Positions 35,594 to 46,562 of a stretch of 64,000 nt of DNA are shown here, in pieces. The DNA is from Toxonevra muliebris (lineage: Eukaryota > Arthropoda > Insecta > Diptera > Pallopteridae), in contig OY829326.1 in NCBI GenBank assembly GCA_963691655.1, positions 21,130,878-21,194,877 of the forward strand, in the 5' to 3' direction. Numbering within the stretch: position 1 is the first letter of the stretch; each line of letters opens with the position of its first letter. A program made the position numbers and the translations under genes. The notes below the pieces were generated by a model. It was given only the letters and a program-made list of their open reading frames with translations, had not been told where the DNA came from and ran no database searches.

Positions 35594-35720
35594 TAGAGCT
35601 GTAAAGTATTTGAGTATTTTCAAGTATCAGTACAAGCACCAGTATTTTAACTGGTACTGGTACTCAGTATTTTAATTTCAAGTATTTTAAAAATACTAAA
35701 ATAGAAGAAGAAGAAGGTCT
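35594..35720 (+). repeat. Possible solitary hAT-like end
   Basis: AGAGCTGTAAAGTATTTGAG resembles a hAT terminus (consensus CAGAGCTGTAAA...). The following 80 bases are built from GTATTTT/CAGTATTTTAA motifs that can fold on themselves. No second end or target duplication is visible. Confidence 0.4.
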
Positions 35721-36391
35721 GCTTTTAAGTATATAATTTTTTATTGACAAATGCAACCCTGTTACATCGTCGCTCGTTGGTGATTAAATTTAAATATAAT
35801 TTATTATATTTAAAACAATTTAAAATCATCGGCGTAAAATATTCGACGGCTGTAATTCTATTTTGCCCCATACGGCAATAATCGTATTAATTGTTAGAGC
35901 GATTTTCAATTGCGTTCTAAAAATCATAAAAAACGCTTCAATTTTTTTCAAACCACAAAATTAATACTGAAGATCTTAAAGTTTTATTGAACAAGAGGAA
36001 AACTACAAAAATTAAATTGTTTTACCTATTCATCACATCTTAAAAATTCCAATTGATTGGAATTAAAATATTAGAATTTCAGATATCGATTCCACTTAAG
36101 CGCCGTTGTAAAATCAGACTCGGCCTTAGAAATTTTTCAATGGAGGGGTTTCAATAAAAAATTTATATTTTTCGTTGATAAATATACAAGAAAAAATGAA
36201 TGAGTTTCCAGTTCGAATGGGGGAAAGGGGGAGTGGACTTTTAACACAAAAAACCCCTCTTGCGAATCTGATATGGAGTAGTCTAACTACATGGAAAAGA
36301 AATTGACTTGAGTGCAGCCCTGAGTTTGTCTGTTTCGCAGTGAAAAAAGTTTTGAGAACTTTTTAAAACCTTAAAACCTTTCTAAGAGGTA

Positions 36392-37938
36392 CACTGGCGG
36401 TCACAAAAACCGCACCACTTGCAATACTGCTGCAATTTCGGTAATATTTCCTAACTTTGTCCAAATTTCCCTTCCCTTGTAAAGGAGATTCCCTTGTTTA
36501 TGTTTTAAGAATGTATTTAAGCGGAATGTACCATTTTTTATTGCGCTTGTTTGGTGAAAAGAAGAATTTTTGAAAAAGTGCCCAAAACAACTGCAAAGTA
36601 TAAACAATGGTCGCGCCACCAAAACGTTGAAATTTTTGTTCTTAGGTCTCAAGGAGTGTCATAAAGTTAAATACCTGAAAAAATCTGATGCCTACTTTCG
36701 ACTGCTGTTGGACTGATCCAGAAAAAAGGTAGTTTGTACGAGCTTGAAAGGACAAAAGGATCAAGAAGACTATGGAAGACAAATAAGAGAAAAAATGGCA
36801 TAACCTGAAAGAGAACCATAAATTATCGATTCAAAAGTGCAGTCACAATAAAGACTGAGCTAAAGAGCTATTATAATGTAAATATAAATGTCGAAACCTT
36901 ACGCAGAAAGAAATGAAAGTTCGGTCTGTATGGCCAAAAAGTCGTTGTTCACGAAATGGTTGGAAACAAATCGCCTGGCATGGACTAAAAACTGCAGCCA
37001 TTGAACTCTGGCAGACTCGAGAAAAGTTATATGATCGGGCAAATTAAACTCAATTTTTTATGCGCATTTAATCTTCGGTGCGTGCGTCGCTCAGATATAG
37101 AGCAATAGAAGGTTAACTGTGTAGTGAAAATAGTTAAATTCCCACAAAGTCAGATAATTTAGATGGGTCCCTTATACTATATTGAAGGGACTATGAACGC
37201 CCAAAAATATGGCTAAAATTTTATGGAGCAATTGAAACGCTTTCGCTCATTAATTACGTTATTTTTCCGGACGACTTCTATCACGCCAAATTGACAAGGT
37301 TTAGTTAGTAATTAATGCCTAATGTTTTATAACTTTAGAAATAGTAAAAAAGTTAGATTAATGATCCTTATTTGTTAGCAGATTCAAAATGTTTTCGATG
37401 ATGCTAGAATTTACTAGCGGGAATGATCAGTTAGCTCACGCGGTTTAAGTCCGATAAGGCACCTCTGTCATATAAGGAAACGGAAAGTTGCTCAAAACGT
37501 GCCAAAGAATAAAAAAAATCCTTTTTGGAGTTCTGAAAAAAATTTGGTATTAAAAAAATAACGTGGTTGTAGACTCTATGCCATTCAAAATAACGGCTAT
37601 AAGAAAAGCTAAGAGAGGGGCACTATCAAATTAAACAATTTAGCTTACGGCTCTATTATGAAACAAATTAATCTTAGTTTACACCTTCGAAAATAAGAAA
37701 TATTTTTATTTTTACATACTTTTAATCATCAAAATGTGGAATTTCTTCCATATTTTTGTTTTAATTAAAAAGTAATAAAATTTGTGTGTATGTATGATGT
37801 TTCTTTCGAAATTTTGTTCATTTTGTTGCCGAAAATAAAAAAAAAAATTACATTCACCAAAACAAAATCAGGCTTAAGTCCCACCTTAAACGATTTTCTT
37901 AAAATTTGTGGCTGGTGCGGTTTTTGTGACCGCCAGTG
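36392..37938 (+). mobile_element. Tc1-family DNA transposon, decayed, copy 2 (1,547 bp)
   Basis: Complete ends: CACTGGCGGTCACAAAAACC at the left, inverted at the right, flanked on both sides by TA (36390-36391 and 37939-37940) as expected for Tc1/mariner. The length suits a full Tc1 element. Transposase remnants on the + strand include MGPLYYIEGTMNAQKYG (about 37163-37213), and the segment corresponding to SPIEHL at copy 1, where Glu has become Arg here (SPIRHL, about 37450). Multiple stops and indels. It lacks the LINE insertion of copy 1 and is otherwise closely similar along its whole length, so it serves as the empty-site reference. Confidence 0.92.
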
Positions 37939-38040
37939 TATATTTAATATAATTCATGCACAAGTTGCTTTCGAATTTTTCTATTCGAAAGCCATACCGA
38001 AAGGGTTAAGAACTGGGCTGCCTAATATTAATGTATGACG

Positions 38041-38684
38041 ATATTTGGCAAGTAAAACGCATGCAGTAAACATGCTTAATTTAAACACCTTAAAAATCTT
38101 TCAAATACTAAGAATTTTTTTTTTTTATTTCAACTTTAATTTTCAGGTTTCAGTGATGCCATTGCATTCCCAAATGGTGTCGAAGAAGTTATAATATGTA
38201 TTAGCAATGAGAACTTTTCCAAACGTTTATGACACGCTGAATTCGAAACCGAGGTGAGAATTCCTCTGATGGCTCCGGTTTTCGAGATATTCTAGCCTAA
38301 AAGTACGAAAATCACGATTTCCTGAGATATTGGAAGTTATGTTGCATCGAAAGGTATTTGTTTTTATGAACCTACTTTCTCTTCAAAAGTCGAATATTGG
38401 GAATAGAATTGTGGATTTGAGATATTGTTGTGTCGTAAATTCTTTACTGGTTTTTAATAACGGATTGAACTTGCCGCTTATAGTATCACATATGGTGTAA
38501 GAGCTAGTGATTATGATAAAAGATATTTTAAACTTGCTTAATACTTGTGTGGGTTTAAGAGCTTGAGGTTTAAACGCTTGTTAATTTATGGTAAAGGATG
38601 TTTTAAATTAGACTTATTTTGTGTTTAACAAACAAATAGAAAATGCATCGAAGGATTTTTTTTTCAAAAAATCGAGCAATAAGT
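38041..38684. other. Non-coding DNA, possible old repeat
   Basis: No gene recognised. 38215-38300 has blocks (GCTGAATTCGAA, GGTTTTCGAGATATTC) that loosely match the sequence flanking the 30.2-kb hAT element. Confidence 0.4.
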
Positions 38685-38685
38685 C

Positions 38686-38930
38686 GGACTATTATTATTT
38701 GAAAGAGGACGACTCGAAAGTCAGGCACTGCGACCTATAAGATCTATTGTACCAAAGCCCCAAGAAAGAAAGAAAGGCAGAGAAAAATAAAGATAGATAA
38801 GAAACATACCTAAGCCGAGAATCGAACCCGGGTCTCCAGCGACAAGAGTCTGACACTAGGCCATAGTTGCAATGGTTGGACCTACAGTTTAACGCCGATT
38901 CCGAACGGCTGTGTGGCAATTTTTTATCAG
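38686..38930 (-). mobile_element. tRNA-derived SINE
   Basis: On the minus strand a tRNA-like head has an A box near TGGCCTAGTGTC (about 38853-38866) and a B box GGGTTCGATTCTC (38818-38830), spaced as in RNA polymerase III promoters. A tail follows that contains a pyrimidine-rich stretch and ends AGTGCCTGACTTTCGAGTCG (about 38711-38730). The 5' flank carries AGCCGTTCGGAATCGGCGTT (about 38893-38913), which I remember as part of another fly SINE, so the 5' boundary may be a SINE-SINE junction. No folded mature tRNA is predicted. It is non-coding. Confidence 0.7.
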
Positions 38931-38963
38931 CTCGGTGATTTTGCCATTACGAACCAAGGTGCA

Positions 38964-40202
38964 CAGGGTGACAATCGTAAAGTGACCCACACATTTCAGC
39001 AGTTATTTTCAAAAGGACGTACTTCCATTAAGTACAATTAAGTGTTAACATTGCTGAATATATAAGCATTCATTTGAACCCCACCTCATTCAATATACCC
39101 TCCTTTAGCCTGCACACATGCCTTCAATCGATCCGGAAATCGTAGGACTGTTCGCCGCAGGACTTCCTGATCGATTTCAGTCCAGGCTTTCTCTAATGAA
39201 TTTGTCAGCGACTCCAGACTGTGGTGTTGAGATGCACAAGCCTTACTCTCTAAAATACTCCAAATAGAGTAGTCCATTGGATTCAAGTCTGGGGAGTATG
39301 GTGGCCATTCTTGAGATGTTATGAATCCAGAAAAATTGTCTTTTATCCATGTTTGCGTTAATTTTGCCATGTGGGAAGGTGCAGAATCTTGCTGGAAAGT
39401 CCAGTTTTCATTTCCAAATGTATCTTGGACCCAGGGAAGAACATGTTCATTTAAAATGCTCCGATAAACAACCTGGTCAATTTTAACACCCTCTTCAACG
39501 AATATTAGAGGGGTTCTGGCATTAGTGGAAACTCCAGCCCATACCATAACGGGAGCTGGCTTTTGAACTCGGCCAACAGTCCTATTTTGTTGCGATGATG
39601 ATGTTAGCCACATTCGGTCATTTTGCGCATTGAAATGTTGTTCAACCGTGAAAATTTTTTCATCTGTAAACAAGATATTTTCAACATTTTTTAACACGGA
39701 GGAGCGTAGCAACGCCTTGCATCTTTACAGTTGCAAATCTTTCTTTTTTTGTGTCAGATCTTGAGCTTTTCGGAGCTTGTACGGTTTACTCCCACTTTCT
39801 TAGCGATTTTTTTCATTGAGCGCCTTGGATTTCGCTTGAGTCGTTTACGAATTTTTTCTGTTAAACTAGTAGTGGCAACTGTTGAAAATTTTCCCCGGTC
39901 TCTATCTCCAAAATCCCCAGTTTAATTATATCGAATAATAGCTCGGTCTACCGTACGACTTGACAAATTTAAAGCCTTTGCAATTTGACGGCTACTATAA
40001 TTTGCCAAATGAAATTTCATAATTTCACGACGAATATTTTCCTTGTCCATTTTTATGGAAATTTCAAAATGTAACAAAAATTCAAATGAAATTAAAAGCA
40101 AAGCCAATGATGAATGAATTTGCTTTTAAAATTAAAGTAACGGTAAATGGCAAAGCTTGCTGCAGAGTATTAAACTTGCGTCACTTTACAATTGTCACCC
40201 TG
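38964..40202 (-). mobile_element. mariner-superfamily (maT-like, DD37D) transposon, 1,239 bp
   Basis: The inverted ends CAGGGTGACAATCGTAAAGT (38964 on) and ...ACTTTACAATTGTCACCCTG (to 40202) match at 20 of 21 positions. TA follows on the right (40203-40204); CA stands in the TA position on the left. The element encodes on the minus strand the broken transposase listed separately. Length and structure fit the ITm group. Confidence 0.9.
39086..40050 (-). pseudogene. maT/mariner-like transposase, broken
   Basis: The start at 40048-40050 gives MDKENIRREIMKFHLANYSS followed by RQIAKALNLSSRTVDRAI, a helix-turn-helix DNA-binding domain. A TAA stop at about 39922-39924 interrupts it. The same frame then shows LTEKIRKRLKRNPRRSMKKI AKKVGV, a second helix-turn-helix, then a TGA (about 39754). 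A frameshift near 39713 leads into a 208-codon open frame with the catalytic core: ILFTDEKIF (first Asp), WTFQQDSAPSHMAKL (second Asp) and WPPYSPDLNPMDYSIW (third Asp). The second and third Asp have 37 residues between them, i.e. DD37D, as in maT elements rather than DD34D mariner or DD34E Tc1. It ends at 39086. All three acidic residues survive, but two stops and the frameshift abolish the protein. Confidence 0.85.
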
Positions 40203-40261
40203 TATACTTGTACACATTCTTATAATTCTCATCCACTTTATATCGATAGTGAATATAAGAA

Positions 40262-40358
40262 GTTTATAAGAATTAACCACCAGACCAAGACGGGAATCGA
40301 AACTGCAAACCTTCTGAATGAAAGTCTAGTGCACTATCCACTAGACAATCGAGGTCGT
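40262..40358 (-). mobile_element. tRNA-Glu-like SINE fragment
   Basis: Minus strand: TTGTCTAGTGGATAGTGCAC (A box), ACTAGACTTTCATTCAGAAG (anticodon arm with a TTTCA loop as in tRNA-Glu, anticodon TTC) and GTTTCGATTCCCGTC (B box), then CTGGTGGTTAATT. It matches the SINE at 54433-54609 over the tRNA-like part. The 3' end appears truncated or diverged. Confidence 0.75.
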
Positions 40359-40399
40359 CTAAATCGGACTAATCGACTTTCAATTTCTCAAAGATGAAA

Positions 40400-43300
40400 A
40401 AAGTTATCCGGACAAATCCAAAAATTTACTTTTGATGTAACATAACTTCAAATTAGGTCAAAAAACAGTAATTATCTCACTTTTAGTCTAAAATAAACAG
40501 GAGCCGGCAGAGAAATTTTGACGAATTCGCATTTAGCACTTCAAAAACCTTCGAAAAAGTGTATTTTGGTTTCGGCCAAATTTTAGTTTGGCCCGTGTTA
40601 TTTTCTCGGAAAACTTAAACTGGAGTTACAGCTATGAGTGGTGAGTGACTATTGAGAAATAAACTTTTTTTAAACTAAAATTTTTTTAAGTTTTGTCATA
40701 ATTTTGAATTAGTTTTTTTTTAAATCTTTTACTTAAGTAAATAGTAGGGGTCAGTACCCGATACCTCACTAACATCAAATCTCACCTTCGAAATTTTTGA
40801 AGAGTTCACGCTAGAGCCCAAGTTACTCTCTTATTACCTGCAAATGATCTCATGAAAGTATGTCTCTCTATTTATTTCGTGCTTGTGAAGCTCAATTCTT
40901 GTGTGAGCAATTAGAAATGTTTATTCTCTCTTTAATAAAAATTGAGTGTGAATTTTGGAATTTATGAAAATGAAATTTAAGTTGGTGAACTTAAATCTCG
41001 AAAAACATTGATTTGAAATAATATTTCAGTTGCTGGCGCCTTTTAACAAAATTAAAAGCTATGTGGGGCTTTGATATTTTAATTTCAGTGACTGGTTTTC
41101 GATTGCCAGTGACTAAAACAAAATACCATATTGTAGAAAAATGTAAGTAAAAACTTTAGTCAGAATCTATTGTAATTCCTAGTACTATATATTGGATAAC
41201 TATTCCTCAAACTTGAAATACACATGCTAAATTACTAGAGTTGAATACGTACGTTTACATATGGTTCCAAGTTTTCTTTGACATTGTCAATATTTCAAAG
41301 AAACTAAAATAAAATACAATAGTCTTTGAACATTACAAAGAATATGTGTATGTACGGTATATATTTATATAGCGAGAGACATTCATGATGCTATCCGAGG
41401 CGGTGTGGCACGTATAACTTCAATGCAACGCCCTCGTATATTTTGTAACTCCTCTGACATCAGAAAAAAAAAATGAATTATGATGAATTGAATTTATGCT
41501 GTTGGCATATAAACATACATATATACATACATATATATATATATGTTTTTACTAGTATATATGTATGCATACTGTTCTATCGATGTTCTCTGGATGTCGG
41601 TACACTCTCATGCCAGTCAGCCAGGCAAACAAACAGACAGACACAATCAGCGACACTAACATCGCGGAGACTAGCAATAGTAACTAGCAACAAAAATTAC
41701 TAACAACAGCATAAGCCAATATGTGAAAAAGTTGCTGCAAAACGCTTGCTGCATTGCACACGTATTGCAGCTAATCGTAGACAATAAAAAGACAATAATA
41801 ACAACAACAACGAGGAAAACAACAACAATGGCAATATCAATAACAACAAATGAAAAACGAAGAAGAAGAAGTAGAAGAAAAATACAATAGCAGCAACAGC
41901 AACAACAACAACAGTAACATACTCGACCACACCGCAAATACCGCATAGTGCCACCAATTGTGGTCATCATAAAAACATTATGATTGCCAATGTACCTACA
42001 TATGTGTATAGCGTTGCTTGCAACATGCTGTTCGCAACAATAACAACAAGGAAGAAAAAAAAAAAACACACAAAAAAAAAAAACTGTACAGCATAAAGCT
42101 TTAAATGAAGAATGTTGCAATTGCTGGCAGGCAACAGTAACAGCAGCAAGAAGAGGCAGAACTTTGTAACAACAGCAAGCAGCACTAGAAGTTTGTTGTT
42201 GTCTTCAGCCCGTTGCTGTAATGTTTTCATTTTTCAGTTTTCATTTTTTGTTGCTGTTGCGTTGTTGTTGTTATTGGGAAAAAATCAAGTGTCGCAGCAC
42301 GTTGACAAGCTACATGCGAGAATTTGATGAGTGTTATTTGCTGACAGTGTCATCGCTGTTTGCAACTTATTGCAACAAGAACAAAAACAACCACTAGCTA
42401 AACATAGAGCAACAAAAAACCAACACAAAAAGAAGTTGTTTGATATTTAAGGTCATGTTGTTGATTTGTTGTTGTTGTTGTTGCAATATTATTTTCTTTT
42501 TGCTATGTTGCTGTCATTGAATGTTGCTGTTGTTATGTTTCTCTGTGCTGTTCTGCAGTTGTAGCTGCAATCATTGTCTTTAAGTTTGTTTGTCTATTTG
42601 TTTGTTGTAGTTGTGCAGGTGCTGTTGTTGTTGCTGCTTGGTTGCCTGAGAAATCTTATCGTTAGTTTGTTTAGTTTGGGCTTTGGCTCCATTGTCGATG
42701 AAGTCATTGGCAACATGCTGAGAATTTGTTTAAAAATTATAACCTTGCTATGAATTTCATACTTGCGCTTAGGTTTTTTTGTTTCTTTTTTTTTTTTTTT
42801 AATTGCATTTTAAACTTTTCGTTTTTTCTACTTTTTTTCTAGTTTTTCTGCAACTCCTCCTTCCTCATCTTTTTTTTGTATATGCAATTTTCGCATGCTT
42901 TGCTTCACTAAATTATCTTCATATTCTCTTTCATATCGTTTCACTTCTCATTCCTCGTCTTCATTAATTTTAATAACTACTTTCGCGTTTAACCCTGACC
43001 TTGGTGTATTTAGCTTGTTGCATTTTTACTTCTCTCTGCTGGTTCTTCTTCTTCTTCTGCTTTAACATCAATTATTAACATATGATGTTTTTACTATTGT
43101 ATGGTTGTTGTTATTGCAACATAAAGCTATCAAGTAGCTAGTTTGTGAATTTGTAAGCTAAAATTATCTAGTCGCAATAATGACCCGAAAAAAAAGTGTG
43201 ATTATCTTTTAATATATGATTCTCACTTGGGCCAATAGTTTTTCGATAAACTGGTAAGTCCCGAAACTCCTGAGCTTCATCAGTAGCTTCAGATATATAA

Positions 43301-43545
43301 ACGGAAAGACTTAACCCATCAAATCTATGAAAGTACTCACTAGTTTCTGAATTTGTTAGAAAAATTTAACTTTCAACGTCGATTATGTGAATGCTCCTTT
43401 CAGTTATCTGAGAAATTTTTACACTTTTTTAATTCCATATCCTGTGAGTGGTTCCACTGTCATCTACATACTTCAATGTTTGTCAAACTTATCGGATCCC
43501 CAGGAAAATTTGGTTCTTTTAAGCTTTGTTTCAATTTGTAAATGG
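40400..43545. other. Non-coding DNA rich in CAA/CAG and TTG/CTG strings
   Basis: AAC/AGC strings on the + strand at about 41790-41930 and 42030-42180, and TTG/GTT strings at 42240-42270 and 42450-42630. A TATA-rich microsatellite at about 41510-41560. The several overlapping open frames here translate to Cys/Val/Phe/Leu repeats and are by-products of the trinucleotide strings. This texture is typical of introns or flanks of large fly genes, but no exon can be shown. Confidence 0.55.
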
Positions 43546-44766
43546 CAGAGCTGTAAAAGAGTGCAATCAATTGAGGATATAAGTCACAAATGAATAATAA
43601 TTTTTGATTGCAGTTATTGAATAATGTATTTGACTTCAGAATAAAAAATGAAGTTGGAAGTCTTTTTTGGAGTCGCCGATTGGTTATTCATTTAGAAAAG
43701 TCTTTTCTATAGTCAAGGGAGTGCAGTCTTTTTTTTGAAATCATGAGACTGCAAATCTTATGACTCCAAAATCATGACTGCTTCGAAGTCACTTGGAGTC
43801 ACTTGAGTAACCTTGAACTCAAATACAGCCATTTGGAGTCAATTGAAATTTGCAGTCAATTGGAGTCACTTGGAGTCTTTTGGAGTCAATTAGGATTTTG
43901 AAGTCAATTTTAATATAAGTGCTATGAAATATTTAATTTATATCTTCTCTCATAAATACTCAATAAATACTTAGGTCTCTCAAACTAATTCTTTCTTAAA
44001 TACTCAGTTTTCCACAAAACACACGCCACAAATAATAAAACAATATCACAAATTATTCACTTCACTTTTTGCACTTTTGCGGTAATTCAATGCAACTCGC
44101 GTTTCAATATAATAATTAATACCTTTTACTAATTTATTTAATATTAAAAAGAAAATGTTTTAACAATAATTTCTGCGAAACTGACATTCGAGTATTGTAA
44201 ATGAAATAACAAGGTGTATTGCCCTAGAATAATGGTGTATTACCCTAAAAATGTATTAACAATATCTAAGTTATAACTCGTAAAAACAGTAACTCCAATC
44301 GACTTAAAATCTCCAATTGACTACAAATGACTCCAATTGACTTCAAATTCCCAATTGACACCAATTGACTTCAAATTCCCAATTGACTCCAAAAGACTTC
44401 AACTGACTCCAATTAACTCCAAAAAACTCCAAGTGACTCCAATTGACTGCAAATTGCAATTAACTCCAATTGATTGCATTTGAGTTCAAGGTTACTCAAG
44501 AGACTCCAAGTGACTTCAAAGCAGTCATGATTTTGGAGTCATAAGATTTGCAGTCTCATGATTTCAAAAAAAGACTACACTCCCTTGACTCTAAAAAAGG
44601 CTTTTCTAAATGAATAACCAATCTTCGACTCCCAAAAAGACTTCCAACTGCATTTTTTATTCTGGAGTCAAATACGTTATTCAGTAACTGCAATCATGAA
44701 TTGTCGGTTATTAACTGTGACTTTAAGGTACTGCAATTGAATTGATGGCATTCTTTTACAGCTCTG
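43546..44766. mobile_element. hAT foldback MITE (1,221 bp)
   Basis: Termini CAGAGCTGTAAAAGAGTGCA and inverted ...CATTCTTTTACAGCTCTG, of the same family as the 30.2-kb element. Flanked by GTAAATGG (43538-43545) and GTAAATGT (44767-44774), an 8-bp duplication with one mismatch. The two arms of about 330 bases are inverted repeats (for example GGTTATTCATTTAGAAAAGT on the left and its complement near 44600 on the right) and are studded with GACTCCAA/TTGGAGTC units. No coding sequence: a non-autonomous derivative. Confidence 0.9.
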
Positions 44767-44774
44767 GTAAATGT

Positions 44775-45302
44775 AAACCGATGACTACGTGCCTGTAGCT
44801 TCGAACTCAGCTAGAGAAGGCATCTTTGTTTCGAATGTCCTTTGTTTCAGTTTATATTAACCCTAACATGCATACATGCATATCATATCATACCATATGT
44901 ATGAAACAATATCTCTAAACTCAAATAAATTAGATATTCACTTGATGTTTTAGATACTTGTCTATGACCATGCAGATAGCGTTACAGGCTCAACCAATAG
45001 ATAGTGAGCGAATACCTGGTCACAGCTCATACGACACTACACGACACACATTTTCAATTCACAATATCCAATAAATCTGAATCTACTTTCACATTGTACA
45101 CACCTTGTAGACGTCACCCGCTCCCTGGATTTTAACCTCACGGAACAAACACATCGATTAAAAACCATAGTAAAGTCTTCGATTAAAGCTACTACAACAA
45201 CAACTTACTAAGATGATCACATTTTCATGTTTCCAACATACGAATCTCAATGACGCATTAACACTCAAATTTATCTGTTTTTTTTCAAACTCAGTCTATG
45301 TA
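44775..45302. other. Non-coding DNA
   Basis: No gene or repeat recognised. Confidence 0.4.
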
Positions 45303-46560
45303 CACCCAGAGAAATACCTACTTGGTTCGAAGAAAAACGGCTATCAAATTGAGGAAAAATGGGAATAATTTGGCGCCATAGAAACGGTTTCCTCATTTAG
45401 ATATATAAAATTTCTTTGAGTTGGGGAAATATTTTTCAAATATGAGAAATTGTATATAATTTAGGTAAAATTTTCCTCAGTTTGAGGAATAATTTTCTAT
45501 AGATTAAAGTCAATTTACTTTTTGGAAAAGATCTCCTCAATTTATGGAATACTTTCTACAATGTTGTTTTAATTAAAAGGCATAGAAATCACGTTTTTTT
45601 ACTTGTATTCATTTATTATTTTATTTTTAATAAGAACTAAGGTTTACATTCATACGTATTTTTACAAACACCACAGGCATCGTCGCCTTGAAATGATCTA
45701 AAGATCCTTATGGCGACCAAAAAATTATAAATTGAACTTTATTGAAATTTATATCTTTCGAATATATTTTATTTTTTTCACAATATATATATATATATTT
45801 TTTTTTTTCAAAAATTATATCAATAGCCACAAACCACTTCGCTTGAAATAGAGACGCCGACTAAAAAATTCAAAAGAAAAGCAAAGCGTACGCGATTATC
45901 TGCTAAGGCCAAAAGAGTAAAGCTAGTTTTTTGCATATACAAAAATTTTGTATGGAGAACATATGCCTCTTTCTTACATTTTCTATGCACAAAGAATATG
46001 TAAGTTTAATGATGCCACCTTATTTTATTCTAAATAAGGCAATTTGTTCTTTTATGGTATTTTGATACTTTTGTTTTGCAGCCAAATGGTGCTTGAATTT
46101 TTATATGCTGGTGCGACTAAATTTTGTAAAAAACAGGTTTATGGAAACGTCCATTGTTCCATGCGCATTTTTGTGAACAATAGACCAAGTAATTCATAAA
46201 AGCTCTTGAGGTAAAGTTTTATGCAGAGACGAGTTCTAAGGACTAAGTTTTAGAAAAAAATTATATTTGAAGATGCCCATTTTTCTTGTGTTTTATTTAC
46301 TTTTTTATCTTACTTTTCTTTAATTTTAGTTTTAACAATTTCCTTTAAACTTGGGATTTGATTTCAATTGGTGGGCAGCATCGCAATTAAATTTCCAAAA
46401 ATTAAGAAAAAACTTACTTCGAATTGAACACCATGTGGTTGCATGAAAGGAGCACATTTTTCTTAATTTTGAGGAAAATTTACTTAAACGAGAGAAATTT
46501 TCGTGGATTTAAATTGAGGAAACTTTTTCTTTGTTCTAGAGATGGGTATTTTTCTAGGTG
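45303..46560 (+). mobile_element. Unknown TA-flanked inverted-terminal element, copy 1 (1,258 bp)
   Basis: Left end CACCCAGAGAAATACC, right end inverted (GGGTATTTTTCTAGGTG), flanked by TA on both sides (45301-45302 and 46561-46562). The TA duplication suggests the Tc1/mariner/pogo group, but I recognise no transposase. It shares long blocks with copies 2 and 3: a left sub-terminal block containing TTTGGCGCCATAGAAA, a central CATCGTCGCCTTGAAATGAT, the 81-bp basic reading frame at 45845-45925, and the right sub-terminal AAACGAGAGAAATTTTCGTG. This copy has about 300 extra bases near 46000-46350. Confidence 0.82.
45845..45925 (+). other. Conserved 27-codon basic reading frame, copy 1
   Basis: Translates as EIETPTKKFKRK then AKRTRLSAKAKRVKL. 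Compared with copies 2 and 3 only synonymous bases change within these 27 codons. In this copy the frame is disrupted just outside, both upstream and downstream. The peptide looks like a nuclear-localisation or nucleic-acid-binding tail. No family recognised. Confidence 0.5.
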
Positions 46561-46562
46561 TA

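Noticed and set aside
38810..38880. Possible genuine tRNA gene
   Set aside because: A and B boxes are present but no acceptor stem can be formed and the sequence continues into a SINE tail.
41671..42230. Long Cys/Leu/Val/Phe-rich frames that look like membrane proteins
   Set aside because: They are antisense readings of AAC/AGC trinucleotide strings and occur in overlapping frames.
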